Shown here: one piece after another, positions 1 to 5,370 of the stretch
Position numbering within the stretch: the first letter of the stretch is position 1
Layout of the letters: the number at the start of each line of letters is the position of its first letter
Translations under genes and position numbers: made by a program
Notes under the pieces: generated by a model
Database searches by the model: none
The model's input: only the letters and a program-made list of their open reading frames with translations
Told to the model about the DNA's origin: nothing
NCBI GenBank assembly: GCA_021836665.1
Contig: JAKBHQ010000303.1
Span: forward strand, 1-5,370
Source: Thermoplasmata archaeon
GTDB taxonomy: Bacteria > Actinomycetota > Acidimicrobiia > Acidimicrobiales > Acidimicrobiaceae
Length of the DNA stretch: 5,370 bases
Direction: 5' to 3'

Positions 1-1176
1 CTTGAAGTCATCCAATTTCGAGGTGATCTCCCAGGTGAAGCCCTTTTCCATCCTTCCGAAGTGTCCATAGGCGGCGGTACGTCGGAAAATAGGTCTCCTT
101 AGGTCGAGGTCCCTAATGATTGCGGCGGGCCTAAGGTCAAACAGGTCCTTTATCGCTTTTTCGATACTCTCGACAGAGACCGTCTCTGTCCCGAATGTCT
201 CGACCATCAGCGAAACAGGATGGGCGACTCCGATAGCGTAGGCGACTTGGATCTCACACCTCTTTGCGGCTCCCGAAGCTACCACGTGTTTTGCCACCCA
301 GCGCGCAGCGTATGCAGCGGATCTATCTACTTTGGATGGGTCCTTACCCGAGAATGCCCCACCGCCGTGCCTGGCCGCACCACCGTAAGTGTCCACGATG
401 ATCTTTCGTCCGGTGAGTCCAGTATCGGCGTGGGGGCCGCCTAGCTCGAATCGACCCGTCGGGTTGGCAAGGATGTTCACGTGCGTGCGATCCAGATCAT
501 AGGGAATCATCGGATTTATCACCGAGTCAGTCAAGTCGGGCAGCAGTAGGGTCTTGAGATCTATCCCCGGCTGATGTTGAGTTGAAATCAGCACGGTATT
601 CAGCCGAATCGGCCGATATCCTTCGTACTCCACGCTCACTTGTGTCTTGCCGTCGGGGCGCAGGTAGGGAAGGACGCCAGCCCTTCTGACTTCAGCAAGA
701 CGTTGGGACATCCTGTGGGCGAGCCAGATCGGCAAGGGCATCAAATCGGGGGTCTCGTCGCATGCGAAGCCGAACATCATGCCTTGATCTCCCGCACCCA
801 ACGAGGAGAGCTCGTCCTTGGTCGACTCCACCCGCTGCTCAAACGCTGAATCCACACCTTGGGCTATATCTGGAGACTGCTCGTCAATTGTTACGACCAC
901 TCCGCAGGTGTTGCCGTCAAAGCCATAACTCTCCCGGTCGTAGCCGATATCGCAAATGGTATTCCGGACGAGGTGGGGAATGTCTACATAGCTGGTAGTA
1001 CTGATTTCGCCAGCTACTACGACAAGTCCCGTTGTCAAAAGGGTTTCACACGCAACCCTCCCCATGGGGTCGTCGGTGAGAATTGCATCCAGAATTGCGT
1101 CCGATATCTGATCGGCCATCTTGTCTGGATGACCTTCGGTTACAGACTCAGACGTGAATGTATAACGACGGGACAC
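1..1176 (-). CDS. metK: S-adenosylmethionine synthase (methionine adenosyltransferase), 3' end cut by the window edge
   Basis: Makes S-adenosylmethionine from methionine and ATP, releasing phosphate and diphosphate; a cytosolic homo-oligomer and the cell's methyl donor source. The frame starts at GTG (1176-1174), eight bases after a strong AGGAGG, and runs 392 codons to the window edge without a stop. The family is about 384-405 residues, so only a few residues should be missing. Motifs seen: GHPDK (residues 15-19, ATP/methionine site), GAGDQG (127-132, ATP binding), DGKTQV (175-180) and the glycine-rich phosphate loop [19 protein letters not shown] (271-289), all intact. The start [19 protein letters not shown] is typical of the family. 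It is the last gene in the series, 75 bases after coaBC, and may have its own promoter in that gap. Identification is secure; the true C-terminus is not visible. Confidence 0.97.
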   Translation of the reverse strand, partial: MSRRYTFTSESVTEGHPDKMADQISDAILDAILTDDPMGRVACETLLTTGLVVVAGEISTTSYVDIPHLVRNTICDIGYDRESYGFDGNTCGVVVTIDEQSPDIAQGVDSAFEQRVESTKDELSSLGAGDQGMMFGFACDETPDLMPLPIWLAHRMSQRLAEVRRAGVLPYLRPDGKTQVSVEYEGYRPIRLNTVLISTQHQPGIDLKTLLLPDLTDSVINPMIPYDLDRTHVNILANPTGRFELGGPHADTGLTGRKIIVDTYGGAARHGGGAFSGKDPSKVDRSAAYAARWVAKHVVASGAAKRCEIQVAYAIGVAHPVSLMVETFGTETVSVESIEKAIKDLFDLRPAAIIRDLDLRRPIFRRTAAYGHFGRMEKGFTWEITSKLDDFK

Positions 1177-1184
1177 TTATAAAT

Positions 1185-1190
1185 CCTCCT
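1185..1190 (-). promoter_or_regulatory. Ribosome binding site of metK
   Basis: On the minus strand AGGAGG stands eight bases before the GTG at 1176. It decides the start: no ATG lies near, and the N-terminus it gives matches the family. Confidence 0.85.
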
Positions 1191-1238
1191 GGCATCGACC
1201 ACGGCAGCGTCGAACGTCACCGGACTACTGGAATGAGG

Positions 1239-1247
1239 ATAGTAGCA
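1239..1247 (-). promoter_or_regulatory. Possible extended -10 promoter for metK
   Basis: Read on the minus strand, TGC followed by TACTAT (1247-1239) fits an extended -10 (TGn plus TAnnnT). It lies just after the coaBC stop and would give a transcript start near 1232 with a leader of about 56 bases. The stretch upstream is A/T-rich (end of coaBC). No good -35 is seen at 16-18 bases, so this is a weak, sequence-only call; metK could equally be read through from coaBC. Confidence 0.3.
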
Positions 1248-1251
1248 ATTT

Positions 1252-2475
1252 CTAAAATCTTGGACCGGAGCGAAGTATCTCCAAGGCCCTAGCCAAGACC
1301 GCTTCCGCCACCTTTTTCTTAGAAACTCGCTCTAAGAAGGTGACATCGCGATCTCGCTCTACGATCAGTACCGAGTTGGTTTCGGTCCCAAACCCGGCAC
1401 CGGGCGCAGTGACATCATTTCCGACAATTATGTCCGCACCTTTTCGATCAAGCTTGGCTCGGGCGTACTCCTCGGGGTCTCCCGTCTCAGCTGCGAAGCC
1501 GACGACTACCTGGCGGTGGCTCCGATTCTGACCTAGATATGCCAGGATGTCTTCGGTATGGACCAGACGGATTTCAGGTGGCCCATCGGCTTTCTTGATC
1601 TTTTCGGACCTTTGCTCCTCAACCCTGAAGTCAGCTACCGCCGCCGCCATTATCACGATGTCTGCGGTCTTCGCTAGCTCCTTCATCGCTGATGACATAT
1701 CCGAAGCCGACTCGACTTTTACCATCTTTGCGCCGCTCGGAACTGGGAGGTTCTCAACAGTGGAAACCAAAGTCACATTCGCACCGGCCATCTGCGCGAC
1801 CTCGGCGAACGCATACCCCTGCCTGCCACTTGAACGGTTGCCGATAAACCTAACCGGGTCAATAGCTTCCCTAGTTCCGCCGGCGGATACGACGACCTCA
1901 AGACCCGAAAGATCGAGGTCACTAACCCCTTCAAGCAGTCCTACCGCTCTGGCGACGATCTCATGCGGCTCAGCCATCCTCCCGGCCCCAAAGTCTCCGC
2001 CGGCTAGCCTTCCAACTCCTGGCTCGACGACGACCACGCCAGTAGAGGCCAAAAACTCGACATTCCTCTTTACCGCAGCGTTATCCCACATTTCGCTGTG
2101 CATCGCCGGGGCAATGAGCACCTTCGATGTCGCTGCGATCAAAACGGCAGAAACCAGGTCGTCAGATGCCCCGTTTGCAAACTTTGAAATGATATTCGCC
2201 GTCGCCGGAGCTACTAGCACGAGATCGGCTCGGCGAGATAGCGTGGTGTGGGGGACCGGATCCTTCGAGTCCCATAGCGAACTCCTCACCGGCTCGGAGG
2301 ATAGAGCTGAAAAGGTAGTCTCGCCGACGAATCTCTTTGCGTCTTCGGTCATCACCGGTACGACATGGTAGCCGAGGTCAAAAAGGCGTCTCGCTACCTC
2401 GACGGCCTTATATGCGGCAATCCCACCCGATATGCAGAGCACGACCGTCTTCCGAGTCAATTCAGATGTCTGCAC
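1252..2475 (-). CDS. coaBC: Bifunctional phosphopantothenoylcysteine decarboxylase / phosphopantothenate-cysteine ligase
   Basis: Carries out two steps of coenzyme A synthesis: CoaB joins cysteine to 4'-phosphopantothenate using CTP, and FMN-dependent CoaC decarboxylates the product to 4'-phosphopantetheine. The protein is 407 residues from the GTG at 2475, a normal length. CoaC half (about 1-180): SGGIAAYK near the N-terminus, catalytic His76 in PHTTL, PATANI (90-95), PAMHSEMW (123-130) and the clamp LAGGDFGAGRM (157-167). The usual PAMN Asn is His, and the clamp Cys of E. coli Dfp (ACG) is Gly159; I recall both changes in mycobacterial CoaBC, so this is probably lineage-typical rather than decay. 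CoaB half (about 190-407): SAGGTREAIDPVRFIGNRSSG (197-217), AAAVADFR (277-284), EKIKK (291-295), GFAAETGD (326-333). The start was moved 12 bases downstream of an in-frame TTG at 2487, because GGAGGTGA overlaps that TTG and is correctly spaced for the GTG. Confidence 0.96.
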   Translation of the reverse strand: MQTSELTRKTVVLCISGGIAAYKAVEVARRLFDLGYHVVPVMTEDAKRFVGETTFSALSSEPVRSSLWDSKDPVPHTTLSRRADLVLVAPATANIISKFANGASDDLVSAVLIAATSKVLIAPAMHSEMWDNAAVKRNVEFLASTGVVVVEPGVGRLAGGDFGAGRMAEPHEIVARAVGLLEGVSDLDLSGLEVVVSAGGTREAIDPVRFIGNRSSGRQGYAFAEVAQMAGANVTLVSTVENLPVPSGAKMVKVESASDMSSAMKELAKTADIVIMAAAVADFRVEEQRSEKIKKADGPPEIRLVHTEDILAYLGQNRSHRQVVVGFAAETGDPEEYARAKLDRKGADIIVGNDVTAPGAGFGTETNSVLIVERDRDVTFLERVSKKKVAEAVLARALEILRSGPRF

Positions 2476-2477
2476 GG

Positions 2478-2485
2478 TCACCTCC
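2478..2485 (-). promoter_or_regulatory. Ribosome binding site of coaBC
   Basis: GGAGGTGA on the minus strand is a full eight-base match to the usual 16S rRNA anti-Shine-Dalgarno sequence. Its GGAGG core ends five bases before the GTG at 2475. The in-frame TTG (2487) overlaps this site and the in-frame GTG at 2481 lies partly inside it, so 2475 is the best start. Confidence 0.8.
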
Positions 2486-2496
2486 AAAGACTACTT

Positions 2497-2524
2497 AAAA
2501 ACAGCCATCAGAGGACCCCTGATG
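2497..2524 (-). terminator. Stem-loop plus T-run between rpoZ and coaBC (intrinsic terminator or attenuator)
   Basis: On the minus strand CATCAG (2524-2519) pairs with CTGATG (2511-2506). One G-T pair and one G-C pair extend the stem, leaving a three-base loop. Four bases later come five T (2501-2497). It begins 15 bases after the rpoZ stop and ends 11 bases before the coaBC ribosome binding site. The stem is modest and the T-run short, so partial read-through into coaBC is likely; no clear coaBC promoter is visible after it. Confidence 0.55.
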
Positions 2525-2539
2525 CTAATTTGAGTATGA

Positions 2540-2857
2540 CTACTCTACTTCGACTTCAGGCTGCTCGACGATTAGGTCCAAGGCATCGGGGTCCAAGCTC
2601 ACTTCATCCTCCTCTTTACGAGGAATGATCTTTCCCGCCGAAATCTCATCGAAGGCGATAGAAAGGGGCTTTGTGGAGGTCGAATCGATCTGCGGTGGCA
2701 CGATTGAGCCGAGTCCTTCGCCGAGGCGCGAGTAATAGGAGTTGATCTGCCGCGCCCTCTTAGCGCTCAAACTGACAAGGGAGAACTTCGAACCAGCGAC
2801 CTCTAGCAACTTCTCCACAGGCGGGACCATCATAGAACGGCCCAATGTATCTGCCAA
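2540..2857 (-). CDS. rpoZ: DNA-directed RNA polymerase omega subunit
   Basis: Small non-catalytic subunit that helps fold and hold the beta' subunit in RNA polymerase. The protein is 105 residues, close to the size of actinobacterial omega. Signature features: PPVEKLLEVAGSKFSLV (residues 12-28), the conserved AKRARQIN helix (32-39) followed by YY and LGEGL (45-49), then KPLSIAFDEISAGKI (63-77). After this lies an acidic tail of about 28 residues, rich in Glu and Asp and probably flexible. The start is TTG at 2857, chosen because GAGGAG stands six bases upstream; two ATG codons (residues 9 and 10) have no comparable site. Placement between gmk and coaBC is the standard actinobacterial order. 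It may have its own promoter in the 175-base gap after gmk, and is followed by a hairpin with a T-run. Confidence 0.95.
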   Translation of the reverse strand: MADTLGRSMMVPPVEKLLEVAGSKFSLVSLSAKRARQINSYYSRLGEGLGSIVPPQIDSTSTKPLSIAFDEISAGKIIPRKEEDEVSLDPDALDLIVEQPEVEVE

Positions 2858-2863
2858 TTCAAT

Positions 2864-2869
2864 CTCCTC
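2864..2869 (-). promoter_or_regulatory. Ribosome binding site of rpoZ
   Basis: GAGGAG on the minus strand ends six bases before the TTG at 2857. It supports TTG as the start. An out-of-frame TTG (2862-2860) lies too close to the site to be used. Confidence 0.75.
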
Positions 2870-2953
2870 GATAGGGGTCGTAAGACCGCTTTTGGAATTC
2901 AGCCCGGCATCGACCAGCGGTGGTGATTAACGTCGGGACCTATCAATCCTAGT

Positions 2954-2969
2954 TGCCCTGGGCACTATA
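2954..2969 (-). promoter_or_regulatory. Weak promoter candidate for rpoZ with a small palindrome at the predicted transcript start
   Basis: In the 175-base gap between gmk and rpoZ, the minus strand has TATAGT (2969-2964), five of six matches to the -10 consensus. No convincing -35 is found at 16-18 bases; a TTGCGC is 23 bases away, too far. The hexamer runs into the 11-base palindrome TGCCC-A-GGGCA (2964-2954), which would cover the transcript start near 2957, a typical operator position. Both elements are short and could be chance. A leader of about 100 bases would follow. Nothing else in the gap is supportable. Confidence 0.3.
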
Positions 2970-3032
2970 GCCGCTAAATGGCGATTTTCCTGGCGCAAGG
3001 CACAAACCGCCAATAGGGCCGATCCCACTCGA

Positions 3033-3575
3033 CTACCGTCGAGCGGCACGTTTCTGGGTAATTATTTTCGCTATGGCAACCACTGCGCTACGCCAGTCAT
3101 CGTTCACGACAACCTCGTCGGCGAGGCGGCGAGCGAGGCCAATCTCTTGCTCAGCGATCGCAAGCCTATGAGACACGTGATCATCACTGTCCCCACGGGA
3201 CCGCATCCGCAACTCGAGCTCTTTTAGAGATGGGGGCTCGATAGCTATCACTAACGAGCTGGGATAATTCTCCTTGATGCTCTTTGCACCCTGAAGATCT
3301 ATCTCAAGAATCAGATCATCCTGGTCAGCCGGGTCGGGGGCGGGGGTCCCATAGAGATTTCCTAGATACTCCGCCCACTCAAGAAACTTTCCCTCATCGA
3401 TTGCGCGCAGAAACTCCAATCGGCTTACAAACACATAGGCATCATGCGATTCACCGACTCTGCGCGGACGGGTCGTCCACGACCTCGAAAGCTTAACCGA
3501 GTCCAACTCGTGGACAAGTCCGGCGGTTATGGTACCTTTACCAACCCCGCCAGGCCCACAAACTACGACAATCAG
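3033..3575 (-). CDS. gmk: Guanylate kinase, probably started at a CTG codon
   Basis: Phosphorylates GMP (and dGMP) to GDP with ATP; an essential cytosolic step of purine nucleotide supply. Starting at CTG (3575-3573) gives 180 residues, at the short end of the family. Motifs: P-loop GPGGVGKGT (7-15), GMP-binding segment TTRPRRVGE (34-42), EWAEYLGNLYGTP (66-78), LEIDLQG (90-96), the lid region with RMRSRGDSDD (123-132), and VVNDD (156-160). The start is unusual. An in-frame TAG lies at 3593-3591, and no ATG, GTG or TTG occurs between it and the P-loop. The first canonical candidate, TTG at 3506 (codon 24), would remove the P-loop. CTG overlaps the mihF stop as CTGA, resembling the ATGA overlap of pyrD and pyrF, so re-initiation by ribosomes leaving mihF is likely. 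ATT at 3572 is the alternative, and a base error turning ATG into CTG cannot be excluded. Product is certain; the exact start is not. Confidence 0.93.
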   Translation of the reverse strand: MIVVVCGPGGVGKGTITAGLVHELDSVKLSRSWTTRPRRVGESHDAYVFVSRLEFLRAIDEGKFLEWAEYLGNLYGTPAPDPADQDDLILEIDLQGAKSIKENYPSSLVIAIEPPSLKELELRMRSRGDSDDHVSHRLAIAEQEIGLARRLADEVVVNDDWRSAVVAIAKIITQKRAARR

Positions 3576-3892
3576 GGTTTTGCTGTGTCCCTAATGAGGC
3601 GTTCTCTCTGATTGGCTCCAAGACCCTGCAGTCGTCTCGTATCGGCAATGCCAACTTCCGACATAATCTTTCGGGCCTTGACCTTTCCGATTCCTGGAAG
3701 ACTTTCGAGTACCGAAACGACCTTCATCTTGCCGACCAATTCGTCGGATGAGGAGCGCTCCAGTAGTGACTCAAGGGTAATTGAACCCATCTTGAGCTGT
3801 TCCTTAAGCTCAGCACGTGCACGTCGTGCATGTGCGGCCTTTTCAAGAGCGGCTTGTCGCTGCTCAGGTGTTAGAGATGGAGGCAATGGCAT
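3572..3892 (-). CDS. mihF: Integration host factor, actinobacterial type (mIHF)
   Basis: Small basic nucleoid-associated DNA-binding protein, not homologous to the HU-like IHF of proteobacteria. The family is known from mycobacteria (mIHF, essential) and Streptomyces (sIHF), where it bends or compacts DNA and affects transcription. The protein is 106 residues, the usual length. Seen here: the typical opening MPLPPSLTPEQR, a long basic helix (about 13-34) rich in Ala, Arg and Lys, then the helix-two turns-helix region GKMKVVSVLESLPGIGKVKARKIM (about 54-77) with the hairpin LPGIGKVKA (65-73), and GLGANQ (90-95). The ATG at 3892 has no Shine-Dalgarno sequence upstream, but a -10-like hexamer lies seven bases away, suggesting a leaderless mRNA. 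It overlaps gmk by four bases, so the two are almost certainly one transcript, as in other Actinobacteria. Confidence 0.95.
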   Translation of the reverse strand: MPLPPSLTPEQRQAALEKAAHARRARAELKEQLKMGSITLESLLERSSSDELVGKMKVVSVLESLPGIGKVKARKIMSEVGIADTRRLQGLGANQRERLIRDTAKP

Positions 3893-3899
3893 AGTTGGA

Positions 3900-3905
3900 A
3901 AGATA
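3900..3905 (-). promoter_or_regulatory. Candidate -10 element for a leaderless mihF transcript
   Basis: TATCTT (3905-3900, minus strand) fits the TAnnnT form common in actinobacterial promoters. Its last base is followed by seven bases and then the mihF ATG, so transcription would begin at or next to the A of the start codon. No ribosome binding site lies in this space, as expected for leaderless translation. No good -35 is seen (CACCCA at a 17-base spacing). The sequence further upstream is A/T-rich. Confidence 0.5.
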
Positions 3906-3969
3906 ACCGAAAATTTTGCAGTTGGGTGCTTAAAATCACGGTTAATTAGCTTTTGTAGGCCAATTTTTC

Positions 3970-4009
3970 AAAAAAATATCCGTTTTGAACCCATTTTGCA
4001 CCAACAGAT
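3970..4009 (-). terminator. Probable intrinsic terminator after pyrF
   Basis: On the minus strand ATCTGTT (4009-4003) pairs with AACGGAT (3984-3978) over seven bases with one G-T pair. One base after the stem comes a run of seven T (3976-3970). The 18-base loop is long and the stem A/T-rich, so it is weaker than a textbook terminator. Its place, 27 bases after the pyrF stop and ahead of an apparent mihF promoter, supports it as the end of the pyrimidine transcript. Confidence 0.45.
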
Positions 4010-4036
4010 TCGATTTTCAACTACTTTTCCGGAGGT

Positions 4037-4732
4037 TCACCCCGCCTCCATTACCGATTCTAAAATAGATTCAGCGGCCAAAATTGGGTCTTCCGCCTGG
4101 GTTACCGCCCTACCTATTACCAGTAGATCAGCACCAGACCTAATTGCTTCTTCCGGAGTTGCGGCCCTGACTTGATCGTTCCTATCGACGCCCTTGGGTC
4201 TGATCCCAGCGACAACGGCGAACATGTCGGGTCTAAGCAACTTCCCCTCGGCTACGTCTTCGGTGGCGCAGACATAGCCTTTGCAACCGCCTAATGCTGA
4301 AGCTTCGATTCTCGCCGGGACGACGTGCTTAGGGGCTCCTCCGTCCGAACTAAGCACGGTAACACCAAGAGCCATCGGAATCGATCCGCCAATCTCGGAA
4401 GCTCCTTCCATAAGCCCCTCTACTCCCGCCCTCAACATATCGGTCCCGCCGAATGCGTGCATCGTCAATAGGCTCGCTCCGAGCCCTCCAACGACCCTTG
4501 CGCTTCGGCGAACCGTATTAGGTATGTCATGGAGCTTCAGGTCCAAAAAGACCTTGTATCCCAGCTCACATAGGGCACCGACGGACTCCGGACCGGTAGA
4601 GAGGTAGAGCTCGAGTCCCACCTTGACGTATTCGAAATAATCTCCTAGGTGTCTCGCCATCCTGGTAGCCATGACCAGATCGTCGTAGTCGAGCGCAAGC
4701 GCCAGGTGGCCTTTTGCGTCACTCTCTTTCAT
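4037..4732 (-). CDS. pyrF: Orotidine 5'-phosphate decarboxylase, type 1
   Basis: Last step of UMP synthesis: removes CO2 from orotidine 5'-phosphate without a cofactor. The protein is 231 residues, the length of the type 1 (B. subtilis/E. coli-like) group; the type 2 enzymes I recall in mycobacteria and streptomycetes are longer. Visible active-site residues are Asp15 (LALDYDD), Lys37 (KVGLELY), Asp64, Lys66 and Asp69 in DLKLHDIPNTV (64-74), with the same spacing as in the B. subtilis enzyme. Phosphate-binding elements follow at GIRPKG (176-181) and IGRAVTQAEDP (206-216). The ATG start overlaps the pyrD stop as ATGA, and a weak GGCGG lies seven bases upstream, so translation is probably coupled to pyrD. 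A hairpin with a T-run follows. Confidence 0.96.
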   Translation of the reverse strand: MKESDAKGHLALALDYDDLVMATRMARHLGDYFEYVKVGLELYLSTGPESVGALCELGYKVFLDLKLHDIPNTVRRSARVVGGLGASLLTMHAFGGTDMLRAGVEGLMEGASEIGGSIPMALGVTVLSSDGGAPKHVVPARIEASALGGCKGYVCATEDVAEGKLLRPDMFAVVAGIRPKGVDRNDQVRAATPEEAIRSGADLLVIGRAVTQAEDPILAAESILESVMEAG

Positions 4733-5370
4733 CTATTTTCCGCCTTCGCATCGCTTAAAGTTTCAAAACCTGAAGTGATCTTCATACCCCTAGGGGCATA
4801 TCCAACCACATCAGAAGGTCTGGATATACCTAGTCTCGCACACAATTCGACCAGCTCGCCGAGAACTCGCAGTGGAGCCTTGGGATCGGAAAAAGTGGCA
4901 GTTCCGACCTGTACCGCCGAAGCACCGGCCAACATCATCGCCAGGGCATCCTGACCAGAGGAAATTCCACCCACTCCGATAATTGCAATCTCAGGCATGC
5001 GCCTCTTTAACTCGTACACCGCCCGAAGCGCAATCGGTCTAATCGCTGGGCCGGAAAGGCCGCCTCCGCCACCACCAAGTTCCAACGAGGCGGTCAATGG
5101 GTCGATGCTCATCCCTAGGACGGTATTTATCATCGTTACGCCACAAGCCCCTGCCTCGACGGCCGCTTCGGCGACCTCGGCCATTAGGTGGGTATTTGGC
5201 GACAGCTTGGCGAAGATCGGGATACCTATCGATCTCACAACCTCTATTACCGAACGGGTCGCCTGAGGGGAGTGCGAAAAGATTTCCGACTTCGCCTTTA
5301 AATTGGGGCATGAGATATTGACCTCTAGGGCCACGATCCCGTCTAGATGGCCTTTTAGTAACTCGGATGC
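4729..5370 (-). CDS. pyrD: Dihydroorotate dehydrogenase, class 1B-like, N-terminal part outside the window
   Basis: FMN enzyme oxidising dihydroorotate to orotate, the fourth step of pyrimidine synthesis. The 213 C-terminal residues are visible, from about one third into a usual protein of roughly 300. The frame is open to the window edge, and the GTG at 5334 is an internal Val codon, not a start. Seen (numbered from the first visible residue): EVNISCPNLK (16-25) with catalytic Cys21, where class 2 enzymes have Ser; KLSPN (55-59); the INT-GMSID segment (about 81-89); GGLSGPAIRPIALR (103-116), typical of class 1B; and GVGGISSG (132-139) with VGTATF, the FMN phosphate site. Class 1B enzymes are cytosolic, work with the iron-sulfur flavoprotein PyrK and pass electrons to NAD; pyrK is therefore predicted nearby, most likely just upstream (inference). 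A run of six Gly (99-104) precedes LSGPAI. It overlaps pyrF by ATGA. Confidence 0.95.
   Translation of the reverse strand, partial: ASELLKGHLDGIVALEVNISCPNLKAKSEIFSHSPQATRSVIEVVRSIGIPIFAKLSPNTHLMAEVAEAAVEAGACGVTMINTVLGMSIDPLTASLELGGGGGGLSGPAIRPIALRAVYELKRRMPEIAIIGVGGISSGQDALAMMLAGASAVQVGTATFSDPKAPLRVLGELVELCARLGISRPSDVVGYAPRGMKITSGFETLSDAKAENR

Noticed and set aside
1177..1251. SAM-responsive riboswitch upstream of metK
   Set aside because: The gap is only 75 bases, and I could not find the stems or conserved bases of a known SAM riboswitch.
1547..2371. Long plus-strand open frame of 274 codons
   Set aside because: It lies wholly antisense to coaBC, which has full family motifs. Its translation is a low-complexity Ser/Thr/Ala mix with no recognisable domain, typical of an opposite-strand shadow.
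2476..2487. TTG at 2487 as the coaBC start
   Set aside because: The best ribosome binding site (2485-2478) overlaps this codon, so it cannot serve it; the GTG at 2475 is correctly spaced.
2970..3032. Terminator after gmk using TGGCG and CGCCA
   Set aside because: The stem is five bases with a 12-base loop and is followed by GGAAAA rather than a T-run.
3572..3593. A -1 ribosomal frameshift fusing mihF to gmk
   Set aside because: The gmk frame is -1 to mihF and the sequence GCAAAACCCTGA is slightly slippery. However, it does not fit the X-XXY-YYZ heptamer, since re-pairing of CCC to ACC would mismatch. Separate mIHF and Gmk proteins of normal length are simpler.
3612..4175. Plus-strand open frame of 187 codons across mihF, the spacer and the end of pyrF
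   Set aside because: It is antisense to two well-supported genes, runs through their A/T-rich spacer and shows no domain or ribosome binding site.
1..5370. A new defence, mobile or CRISPR system
   Set aside because: Every stretch is accounted for by conserved housekeeping genes on one strand with short gaps. No direct repeats, transposase, integrase or tRNA-like structure was seen.

Overview
This window reads as a housekeeping segment of an actinobacterial (Actinomycetota) chromosome. All seven genes lie on the minus strand. Read from high to low coordinate they are pyrD (start cut off by the window edge), pyrF, mihF, gmk, rpoZ, coaBC and metK (last few codons cut off). This order is the usual actinobacterial neighbourhood. 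The mihF product belongs to the actinobacterial integration host factor family, which I know only from that phylum. The CoaC half of CoaBC also carries actinobacterial-type active-site variants. A class 1B PyrD together with a type 1 PyrF differs from the pattern I recall in mycobacteria and streptomycetes, so a deep-branching lineage such as Acidimicrobiia is my best guess (inference only).

Layout. At 5370-4729 is the C-terminal two thirds of dihydroorotate dehydrogenase. It overlaps pyrF (4732-4037) by the four bases ATGA, so the last two steps of UMP synthesis are translationally coupled. A stem followed by seven T then suggests termination (4009-3970). A -10 hexamer sits seven bases before the mihF ATG, with no ribosome binding site between them, which points to a leaderless mihF transcript. 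mihF (3892-3572) overlaps gmk (3575-3033) by CTGA. The gmk frame has no ATG, GTG or TTG ahead of its P-loop, so gmk probably starts at CTG. After a 175-base gap with a weak promoter candidate and a small palindrome comes rpoZ (TTG start, 2857-2540). A hairpin plus T5 follows, then coaBC (GTG start, 2475-1252), a 75-base gap with an extended -10 candidate, and metK (GTG start, from 1176 to the window edge).

The genes supply basic nucleotide and cofactor metabolism and gene expression. PyrD and PyrF make UMP, Gmk makes GDP, the omega subunit supports RNA polymerase, mIHF organises the nucleoid, CoaBC makes 4'-phosphopantetheine, and MetK makes S-adenosylmethionine. I see no mobile element, CRISPR array, tRNA, rRNA or defence system, and no gene on the plus strand. 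The points most worth a second look are the gmk start and the mihF promoter.
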